A stretch of 6,840 nucleotides of DNA from an uncultured Bacillota bacterium (GTDB lineage: Bacteria > Bacillota > Clostridia > UBA1381): positions 1 to 6,840 of the forward strand of contig CASFSH010000075.1 of assembly GCA_949297205.1 (NCBI GenBank), in the 5' to 3' direction. Each line of letters starts with the position of its first letter. Within the stretch, counting starts at the first letter, position 1. The notes under the pieces were generated by a model. It did no database searches, was not told the origin of the DNA, and worked only from the letters and a program-made list of their open reading frames with translations. Of the stretch, positions 1 through 4,385 are shown in pieces. The position numbers and the translations under genes are program-made.

Positions 1-1354
1 CGAGATTTGCCATACAAAAATCAATTGATTTTTTAATATGCTCCCAAACAGTGCCTTTACCGCCGTCATAATATTCAACTTCTTCATCCAGATAATCCAG
101 AGTACCTTCTTCGATAACAATATTGTATGCGGTCATTACAAGCCACAAATGATTGTCCGAGTGTGTTCTTGCAAGCGGCTCCCAACCCTCTGTAGGGAAG
201 CAGTAATGGTTTGTATGACCGTCCTGATATTGCTGTGACAGCAACAGATTCAACTTATCCTTTGCACGTCTTGTATCAAACGGTACCATTGACAGTATAT
301 CCTGTGCAGTATCTCTTACACCAACACCTCTGAATGTTCCTGTTGCATAATATGAAATATTTCTTGAGAACTGGAAGTTTCTTTCCGCCTGATACGGATT
401 CCAAATATTAATCATTGTTTCCGCATCTTTATCGGGGATTTCACACTTAAATTTGTTTAAATGATTCTCCCAATGTTCATGCAATGCATTAAAGGATTTT
501 TCAACAAAATCTTTCTCTCTGCAATGTGCAGCGCAATTTTTTATTTCTTCCTCTGTCATTGCCGTTCCTAAAAATACATTAACAGTCTTTTCTTCTCCCG
601 CCTTTAATTCAACATCAAGCTGAAGGGCAAAACAGGGATCTCCGCCGTATAATGTTGAATTTGTACATTTTCCCTCTTCAATATTTTTAGGATTTTCTTC
701 GCTTCTGTATGAACCGACAAATTCATCTCTGTCACAGTCATATCCCGATACGGGAACATCTGCCGCAAAGTATACAAGAGGTGTTTCATCAGGCTTAGGC
801 TGCATTTCTACGCCGTATTTATACACAAGAATATCTCCCAAATTATATACTGACAGCTGATGCTTATTGTAGCACTGCCACTGGAGTTCTCTCATAAATT
901 CCATCATTCCCAATTCAACATATGGGAAGATTGTTATTTTTTTGTCTGTATCTGAAGTTAATTTAATGTTCCATATCAATGCGTTTTCATATGGGCCAAC
1001 AAAGTATGTAGCAACAGCTTTTACACCGTTTTTCTTTGCTTCAAATCGTGAATAACCCATACCATGGGTTGAGCACCACTGTTCAGGCTTTGACTTACAT
1101 GGTTCATTTGTAGGCGTCCAATAGTCATTACCATCCTTTATATATGCGTAAAATCCGCTTCTGTCTGTTGGCAAATGAAAAAATCTGTAATGGTTTATTC
1201 TCCATATCTGCGGTGATTTATAAAAAGCCACACCGCCTCCTGCCTGCGACATCATTGTATGAAATGTACCGTTTGAAAAGTAATTCATCCACGGAGTAGG
1301 AGTATTATACTTATCAAAAGTTATTTCCTTTTTTTCGTTATTAAACTTATACAT
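1..1354 (-). CDS. GH94 glycoside phosphorylase, cellobiose-phosphorylase-like (N-terminal 451 residues, cut by the left edge)
   Basis: GH94 enzymes (formerly glycosyltransferase family 36) reversibly split beta-linked disaccharides or oligosaccharides with phosphate in the cytoplasm, giving a sugar 1-phosphate. The frame is open from ATG at 1352-1354 to the left edge. Family marks: N-terminal TPTPWMNYFSNG (residues 18-29), SQAGGGVAFY (36-45), STHGMGYSRFE (95-105), NIWNPYQ followed by FRGVGVRDTAQD (R347, D348, Q351, D352), which matches the substrate/phosphate-side GRGMGFRDxxQD motif of cellobiose phosphorylases, and HSDNHLWL (398-405). Only about the first half to 55% of a usual ~800-residue protein is present. 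The catalytic Asp, normally in a later DWND-type motif, lies outside the window. The start has an AGAAAGGAT ribosome site just upstream. The gene lies 56 bp downstream of the HPr-kinase-like gene on the same strand, so co-transcription is likely. The family is clear. The substrate (cellobiose, chitobiose, laminaribiose or another) cannot be decided from this half. Confidence 0.93.
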   Translation of the reverse strand, partial: MYKFNNEKKEITFDKYNTPTPWMNYFSNGTFHTMMSQAGGGVAFYKSPQIWRINHYRFFHLPTDRSGFYAYIKDGNDYWTPTNEPCKSKPEQWCSTHGMGYSRFEAKKNGVKAVATYFVGPYENALIWNIKLTSDTDKKITIFPYVELGMMEFMRELQWQCYNKHQLSVYNLGDILVYKYGVEMQPKPDETPLVYFAADVPVSGYDCDRDEFVGSYRSEENPKNIEEGKCTNSTLYGGDPCFALQLDVELKAGEEKTVNVFLGTAMTEEEIKNCAAHCREKDFVEKSFNALHEHWENHLNKFKCEIPDKDAETMINIWNPYQAERNFQFSRNISYYATGTFRGVGVRDTAQDILSMVPFDTRRAKDKLNLLLSQQYQDGHTNHYCFPTEGWEPLARTHSDNHLWLVMTAYNIVIEEGTLDYLDEEVEYYDGGKGTVWEHIKKSIDFCMANL

Positions 1355-1376
1355 AATAACATCCTTTCTCTTTAAA

Positions 1377-1405
1377 TTTTGTATATAATATTTTTATATA
1401 ACAAA
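1377..1405. repeat. AT-only inverted repeat between the kinase-like gene and the GH94 gene
   Basis: TATATAA (1382-1388) and TTATATA (1394-1400) are perfect 7-bp arms around a 5-base spacer. Three further pairs (TTT 1377-1379, AAA 1403-1405) follow after two mismatches. It sits in the 56-bp gap upstream of the GH94 start. There is no GC-rich stem or long T-run, so it is a poor terminator. It could be an operator or an mRNA processing hairpin. In such AT-rich DNA chance is a real alternative. Confidence 0.25.
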
Positions 1406-1410
1406 CAAAA

Positions 1411-2106
1411 TTATTTCATGGCACTATATGCCACTTCACATGCTTCTTTCTCCATATTGCATTTTAATCTGTAAATTTTGGTATTATCAAGAATCATACC
1501 TAAATTATCATACATCAATGATGTCAGAGTCGGTTCTTTAGGCCGCTGCGTCTGAGTTATAAGAAACATAAGTGCATTTTTGCTTTCTTCTACCGATATT
1601 GTATTAACAGGTGATTGTTCCAATATGCATATTGCTTTTAAAGGAGCACAAATATTATTATTTATCCCCTCTTTTCCGCACCATGGTGTGCCATACACCC
1701 GCACAATGCCGTCTGTTTTCCTGATTATCGGTTTGTCCCCGTTTATCACAGCTGCTCTTTGTCCGAATTTATCAAGCCACAAATTCATATGAGTAGTCTT
1801 TCCCGTGCCGCTGTCAGCTGTAAAAAGATATGCTTTATTATCTACACAAATTGCCGCAGCATGAATAAATATTCCGTTATATCTGAGTATTTCATTGCAA
1901 ATATTACGATATATACATGTATTTTCTATAACATCCAACGAATATTGAGGAGTTTTTTCTGCTTCTTGTTTTAATTGCTCGTTTGTTGCAAACGTCACAA
2001 AATCCACTGGTTTATCACCATTATACAGATAATCACGGCAAAGGTCATATGTATATCTGTACCTCGACTTTGCTTCTATTATAAGATCTGCAATCTTCAA
2101 TATCAT
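1411..2106 (-). CDS. HPr kinase/phosphorylase-like P-loop kinase (HprK-related, 231 residues)
   Basis: This cytosolic ATP-binding protein resembles the C-terminal kinase domain of HPr kinase. Visible features: IHAAAI (81-86, the usual 'LHAS' strand), the Walker A loop DSGTGKTTH (98-106, K103), a second nucleotide-site strand AAVINGDKPII (118-128, D124) and GTPWCGKEG (139-147), typical of the HprK-related group. It ends with the usual YRLKC...AYSAM helix. True HPrK is about 310 residues, with an N-terminal regulatory domain and an EIRG-type signature. Both are missing, so phosphorylation of HPr Ser46 is unlikely. Relatives of this short type occur in natural-product and peptide-modification clusters (for example a lasso-peptide kinase), but no such cluster is visible here. 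The start at 2106 has GGAGG at 2115-2119, 8 bases upstream. The promoter at 2221-2249 probably drives this gene and GH94. The fold is fairly certain. The substrate is unknown. Confidence 0.82.
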   Translation of the reverse strand: MILKIADLIIEAKSRYRYTYDLCRDYLYNGDKPVDFVTFATNEQLKQEAEKTPQYSLDVIENTCIYRNICNEILRYNGIFIHAAAICVDNKAYLFTADSGTGKTTHMNLWLDKFGQRAAVINGDKPIIRKTDGIVRVYGTPWCGKEGINNNICAPLKAICILEQSPVNTISVEESKNALMFLITQTQRPKEPTLTSLMYDNLGMILDNTKIYRLKCNMEKEACEVAYSAMK

Positions 2107-2195
2107 ATGTCAATCCTCCGCAAATTCTGCCTGTACTCAACAATAAAACTAAACCACACTGACATCACGCCAACGCCGAAAAAACTTATTTTCAC
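2103..2195 (-). CDS. Possible leader/small membrane peptide ORF upstream of the HprK-like gene
   Basis: A minus-strand ORF of 30 codons begins at GTG 2193-2195 (alternative ATG at 2163-2165, 20 codons). It ends with a TGA at 2103-2105 that overlaps the ATG of the kinase-like gene as ATGA, the arrangement typical of translational coupling. The predicted peptide is hydrophobic (ISFFGVGVMSVWFSFIV) followed by a basic tail (EYRQNLRRIDI), like a single-span miniprotein. The kinase ribosome site lies inside its last codons. The promoter at 2221-2249 would place the transcript start about 18-20 nt before the GTG. Against it: neither start has a convincing Shine-Dalgarno sequence, and an ORF of this size can occur by chance. 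It may be a leader peptide, a real small gene or nothing. Confidence 0.28.
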   Translation of the reverse strand: MKISFFGVGVMSVWFSFIVEYRQNLRRIDI

Positions 2196-2220
2196 GTTAA
2201 TCTGTTTTTAACCATATTAT

Positions 2221-2249
2221 ATTATATAACATACTCGTTTGTTTTGCAA
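2221..2249 (-). promoter_or_regulatory. Sigma-A-like promoter for the HprK-like/GH94 operon
   Basis: Read on the minus strand, TTGCAA (2249-2244) is followed by exactly 17 bases and a perfect TATAAT (2226-2221). Transcription would start near 2213-2215, giving a leader of about 107 nt before the kinase-like gene. The -35 matches consensus at 4 of 6 positions and the -10 at 6 of 6. The same 180-bp gap must also hold the plus-strand promoter of the amidase gene. A weak candidate for that is TTCACG (2191-2196), 18 bases, TATTAT (2215-2220), which would overlap this one. Confidence 0.6.
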
Positions 2250-2286
2250 TAATTTTTTTAATTAATTTTTAAAGAGGTGAAAATAA

Positions 2287-2763
2287 ATGTATAACCGCGA
2301 AAAAGCAGTTCAATATGCCCATAAATGGGCTTTCGGCAGAAACCCCGCATATTATAACTTTAACAACATAGGAGGAGATTGTACAAATTTTGCATCTCAG
2401 GTTTTATATGCCGGCTGCGGTGTGATGAACTATACTCCAACATTTGGATGGTACTATATAAACGTCAACAACAGGGCTCCCGCATGGACAGGTGTAAATG
2501 AATTATATAATTTTCTTATAAATAACAAAGGTCCCGGTCCGAAAGCAAAGCTTACTACGTTAAAAGATATTGAACCCGGAGATATAATACAATTGGATTT
2601 TAATTCGTCCGACGGAAGATTTGATCATTCTCCTGTTGTGGTTGACGCCGGCAGAGGAACACCCACTACCATTCTTCTCGCCGCACACTCAAAAGACGCA
2701 GATTACCGTCCTCTCTCTTCTTATTCCTTTTACAGATACAGAGCTTTAAAAATTTATTGTTAA
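2287..2763 (+). CDS. Amidase_6-type (putative amidase domain) protein, 158 residues
   Basis: This is a papain-like cysteine amidase of the Pfam 'putative amidase domain' (Amidase_6) type, a family often attached to cell-wall or spore proteins and presumed to cut amide bonds in peptidoglycan or peptides. Seen: MYNREKAVQYAHKWAFGRNP, a typical domain opening; GGDCTNFASQ (29-38), with C32 the expected nucleophile; DIEPGDIIQLDF (94-105), the SH3-like strand; FDHSPVVVDA (112-121), with H114 the likely catalytic His; AAHSKDADYRPL (132-143). The domain fills the whole protein. There is no signal peptide, membrane segment or wall-binding repeat, so it should be cytosolic or released by lysis of a mother cell or phage-like route. 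The start is supported by AAAGAGGTGA at 2271-2280, 6 bases upstream of the ATG. It is divergent from the kinase operon and 120 bp upstream of the DUF1540 gene. The family call is strong. The biological role is inference. Confidence 0.88.
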   Translation: MYNREKAVQYAHKWAFGRNPAYYNFNNIGGDCTNFASQVLYAGCGVMNYTPTFGWYYINVNNRAPAWTGVNELYNFLINNKGPGPKAKLTTLKDIEPGDIIQLDFNSSDGRFDHSPVVVDAGRGTPTTILLAAHSKDADYRPLSSYSFYRYRALKIYC

Positions 2764-2779
2764 AAATTTTGCATATTTT

Positions 2780-2808
2780 TTGCAAAAAAAGAAAGACTAT
2801 TCTATAGA
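2780..2808 (+). promoter_or_regulatory. Candidate sigma-A promoter of the DUF1540 gene
   Basis: TTGCAA (2780-2785), 17 bases, TATAGA (2803-2808) would start transcription near 2815, about 69 nt before the DUF1540 start. The -35 lies in the right arm of a 7-bp inverted repeat, TTTTGCA (2767-2773) / TGCAAAA (2781-2787), immediately after the amidase stop. That hairpin has no T-run on the plus strand, so it is unlikely to terminate the amidase transcript. It could be an operator. Read-through from the amidase gene is possible. Confidence 0.42.
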
Positions 2809-2811
2809 TAT

Positions 2812-2852
2812 TTAAAATAAATTTCTGTATATATTTATGTTATTTATTTTAA
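2812..2852 (+). repeat. 11-bp AT-only inverted repeat in the DUF1540 leader
   Basis: TTAAAATAAAT (2812-2822) and ATTTATTTTAA (2842-2852) are perfect reverse complements separated by 19 bases. The element falls at the predicted transcript start and 5' leader, ending about 20 bases before the GGAGG of the DUF1540 gene. It may be a regulator site or an mRNA-stabilising hairpin. The arms hold only A and T in AT-rich DNA, so chance cannot be excluded. Confidence 0.3.
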
Positions 2853-2883
2853 GTATTGAAAAAATAACTCTGGAGGGAAAATT

Positions 2884-3057
2884 ATGAATAACAAATGTTC
2901 AAATCCAAATGAAAGTATTAAATGCACAGTTCAGCAATGTAAACATCACTGCAATTCAAAAGATTATTGTTCTCTTTCTTCAATTATGATAGGAACACAT
3001 GAATCAAATCCTACTGCCTGTGAATGTACAGATTGTAAGTCTTTCGAACTTAACTGA
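2884..3057 (+). CDS. DUF1540 domain Cys-rich miniprotein, 57 residues
   Basis: The short protein carries eight cysteines (C5, C14, C19, C23, C29, C46, C48, C51). The spacing IKCTVQQCKHHCNSKDYC ... ACECTDCKSF matches the DUF1540 domain, a small Cys-rich module common in spore-forming Clostridia and Bacilli. It probably binds a metal such as zinc or forms disulfides; no function is firmly known. There is no signal peptide or membrane segment. The start is well supported: GGAGGG at 2872-2877 lies 6-7 bases before the ATG. The frame is closed by TGA 3055-3057, and a strong terminator follows at 3179-3218. The protein begins at the domain and ends directly after it, as is usual for this family. 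A spore or stress role would be inference from the family's distribution only. Confidence 0.82.
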   Translation: MNNKCSNPNESIKCTVQQCKHHCNSKDYCSLSSIMIGTHESNPTACECTDCKSFELN

Positions 3058-3178
3058 TTTACAAATTAAACATTAATGTAAAGTATAGATTTGTAATTCT
3101 TTATATTTCAAAAAAGATTTTAAACTTTTATTGATTTTTGCTACACAATTTTTTACAATCTAATACTAAATAAATATT

Positions 3179-3218
3179 AAAAATGCTCTGCTTTCCTTTG
3201 AATGCGGAGCATTTTTTT
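3179..3218. terminator. Rho-independent terminator, probably bidirectional
   Basis: AAAAATGCTCTGC (3179-3191) pairs with GCGGAGCATTTTT (3204-3216) in a 13-bp stem with one T-G wobble and a 12-base loop. A run of seven Ts (3212-3218) follows on the plus strand. On the minus strand the A-run at 3177-3183 also supplies a T tail. It lies between two convergent genes, about 120 bp after the DUF1540 stop and 20 bp past the stop of the broken SLOG gene, and so can serve both. Confidence 0.88.
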
Positions 3219-3237
3219 GACGGTATATACAATATGT

Positions 3238-3720
3238 TTAACCGATGTATTCAATTTTATAATTGCCGAAATTAAAAATAACTATGTGTTTTCGTCGTTT
3301 AGCATACTCCAACGTCTTAACAGCACCCCCAAAGGAATAGTTCACATATGCAACGAGATAATTTGATTGATTTATCATATATTGATTGGATTTCAATATC
3401 CAATAACGTTTAGGTGTATTAAGCGGAATATCAACCATAATAATATTATCATATTCTTTATAATACTGTTCTTTATAATTATTTATTTCAGCAGTACGAT
3501 AAGGAATTATTAAATTCAGTTCAATTTCCGGATATTCATGTTTCAATTCTCTAACAATATTTGCAGCCATTGTGTCTTAACTTCCGTAATTCCCTACCCA
3601 AAATTCTCTTACATAATTAACCGTAATTAATTCAATGCATTTATTGTAAATTAAATTTTTCAATTCATCTTTATAGCCTAAATGCCCATGCCATGCAAAA
3701 CAACAAATCTTTTTATCCAT
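3238..3720 (-). pseudogene. SLOG-family (DUF1273/YoqJ-like) protein gene interrupted by an in-frame TAA
   Basis: Reading from ATG 3718-3720, which has an AAAGGTGG ribosome site at 3726-3733, gives 47 residues starting MDKKICCFAWHGHLGYKDEL and reaching EFWVGNYGS. A TAA at 3577-3579 follows. The same frame then continues for 112 more codons: DTMAANIVRELKHEYPEIEL, IIPYRTAEIN, RYWILKSNQYMI and LVAYVNYSFGGAVKTLEYAKRR. Joined, the ~160 residues have the full order of short SLOG Rossmann-fold proteins: N-terminal CCFxGHR-like strand (here CCFAWHGH), then FYVGxxGxFDxxA, then a Pro-Tyr strand, then the RNQxMxxxSxxLxAY...GG motif. The stop falls where relatives usually have Phe or Tyr, so one base change could explain it. 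The second part could start alone at ATG 3568-3570 by re-initiation, but it would lack the first strand and glycine loop. SLOG proteins are thought to bind nucleotide-like ligands. A sequencing error is an alternative to true decay. Confidence 0.8.
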
Positions 3721-3756
3721 ACTGTACCACCTTTTATAAGATATTGCATTTCTTAT

Positions 3757-3785
3757 ATTATGTATTATATATCTATAATTTGCAA
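3757..3785 (-). promoter_or_regulatory. Candidate promoter of the SLOG gene
   Basis: On the minus strand TTGCAA (3785-3780), 17 bases, CATAAT (3762-3757) gives a -10 with 5 of 6 matches. The start would be near 3750, about 30 nt before the ATG at 3720. The -35 hexamer is its own reverse complement and is the same six bases used by the plus-strand promoter of the xre gene. Confidence 0.45.
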
Positions 3786-3806
3786 GTATATTTTATATAA
3801 TTATAA
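3764..3806. promoter_or_regulatory. Two inverted repeats flanking the shared -35: possible Xre operators
   Basis: ATTATA-TATC-TATAAT (3764-3779) and TTATA-TAAT-TATAA (3793-3806) are perfect arms around 4-base spacers, with centres 28 bp apart. The first lies inside the minus-strand promoter, between its -35 and -10. The second covers the -10 of the xre promoter. A dimeric Xre protein could bind both and repress both directions. The arms are AT-only, so the case rests on their placement, not on rarity. Confidence 0.28.
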
Positions 3807-3807
3807 A
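3780..3807 (+). promoter_or_regulatory. Candidate promoter of the Xre-family gene
   Basis: TTGCAA (3780-3785), 16 bases, TATAAA (3802-3807) gives a promoter just upstream of the ribosome site at 3819-3827. A perfect TATAAT also lies at 3796-3801 but has no good -35 at the right distance. Either would leave a short leader of about 20-30 nt before the ATG at 3833. Confidence 0.45.
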
Positions 3808-3832
3808 TACAATATCTGAAAGGGGTGTTTAT

Positions 3833-4162
3833 ATGAAAAATTTATACTTATTACGTACAGAAAAACATATAAGTCAGCTCGCTTTATCCACTCAATTGGG
3901 TGTTGCACAGGAAACTATCAGTGCATACGAAAAAGGCAAAGCTTTTCCAAGTGTCGAAACCCTGATGAAACTGTGCGACATATTCAACGTATCCGCTGAT
4001 TTTTTGTTGGACCGAACAGAAATAAGATACAGCATCAAAGATTTTTGCGATAAAAATCTTTCTCCTGAAGAACTTGAACTTGTAACCACCTTTCGAAAGC
4101 TAACATATCCGCAGAAAAATAAAGCTTTAGGCATAATTATTGGTATGGCATCGCAGTCATAA
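3833..4162 (+). CDS. Xre-family helix-turn-helix transcriptional regulator, 109 residues
   Basis: This cytosolic DNA-binding repressor has a lambda-Cro/C1-type HTH_3 domain at residues 4-60. Helix 2 is LALSTQLG (16-23), the recognition helix is AQETISAYEKG (25-35), and the FPSVETLMKLCDIFNVSADFLL stretch after it is typical. The C-terminal part, LSPEELELVTTFRKLTYPQKNKALGIIIGM (76-105), is the helical tail common in small clostridial Xre proteins, probably for dimerisation. The start is fixed by AAAGGGGTG at 3819-3827, 5 bases before the ATG. The gene is divergent from the broken SLOG gene, and the two share a 112-bp control region with candidate operators. The likely job is control of itself and of that neighbour. 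Its ligand is unknown. Nothing in it looks damaged. Confidence 0.92.
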   Translation: MKNLYLLRTEKHISQLALSTQLGVAQETISAYEKGKAFPSVETLMKLCDIFNVSADFLLDRTEIRYSIKDFCDKNLSPEELELVTTFRKLTYPQKNKALGIIIGMASQS

Positions 4163-4186
4163 GCAGGTGCTTTTCGTTACACAAAA

Positions 4187-4235
4187 ATGAACAAGCAGCT
4201 GTCTGACACCAACTGCTTGTCACTGAATTTTATTT
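4187..4235. terminator. Hairpin between the convergent xre and stalk-protein genes, probable bidirectional terminator
   Basis: ACAAGCAG (4191-4198) pairs perfectly with CTGCTTGT (4213-4220) around a 14-base loop. TG (4188-4189) and CA (4220-4222 side) can extend the stem with one bulge. On the minus strand the stem is followed by TCATTTTTG. On the plus strand it is followed, after a short gap, by AATTTTATTTTAATT. It lies 29 bp after the xre stop and about 150 bp past the stop of the convergent 724-residue gene. The T-runs are imperfect. Confidence 0.5.
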
Positions 4236-4295
4236 TAATTATTTTACCATAACTATTGATAAAGATCCTTCCATATTTACCTTATATTTTTTTTA

Positions 4296-4385
4296 TTGCA
4301 TTTCATATTTTATTTGTATAATTACATATGTAACATATAAAAGAGGTGTTTATATAAAAAAATTATGCTTATTTGCTGATTGATG
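4296..4385 (+). other. Relic of a gene start (promoter, ribosome site, lost start codon) resembling the xre 5' end
   Basis: TTGCAT (4296-4301) and TATAAT (4317-4322), spaced 15 bases, precede AAAAGAGGTG (4338-4347). Then comes TTTATATAAAAAAATTATGCTTATT, close to the xre start TTTATATGAAAAATTTATACTTATT (3828 onward). Here the ATG is ATA, and the frame would read IKKLCLFAD then TGA, against MKNLYLLRT in Xre. A 12-bp palindrome TTACATATGTAA (4322-4333) sits between the -10 and the ribosome site. The relic runs into the 3' end of the convergent 724-residue gene. It may be the stub of a lost paralogous gene, or a chance likeness of AT-rich start regions. Confidence 0.3.

Noticed and set aside
604..789. 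61-codon minus-strand ORF
   Set aside because: It lies wholly inside the GH94 gene in another frame, has no ribosome site and no family-like sequence.
2103..2106. Lasso-peptide or other natural-product cluster around the HprK-like kinase
   Set aside because: No precursor-type peptide with a leader/core layout, no asparagine-synthetase-like cyclase, protease or PqqD-like protein is visible in the window.
1580..2211. Three plus-strand ORFs of 70-78 codons
   Set aside because: They are antisense to the HprK-like gene and its leader, lack ribosome sites and overlap one another end to end, as shadows do.
2107..2286. Catabolite-repression (cre-like) site expected near sugar genes
   Set aside because: No stretch matching the cre consensus could be found by eye in the gap upstream of the kinase-like operon.
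3058..3096. Nested inverted repeats TTACAAAT/ATTTGTAA and the palindrome ACATTAATGT after the DUF1540 stop
   Set aside because: Arms are short and AT-rich, with no T-run or gene placement to give them a role. The real terminator lies at 3179-3218.
3892..4134. 80-codon minus-strand ORF
   Set aside because: It is antisense to the clear Xre gene and has no family match.
4187..4252. 21-codon plus-strand ORF starting MNKQLSDTNC
   Set aside because: It runs through the terminator hairpin, has no Shine-Dalgarno sequence and is of chance length.
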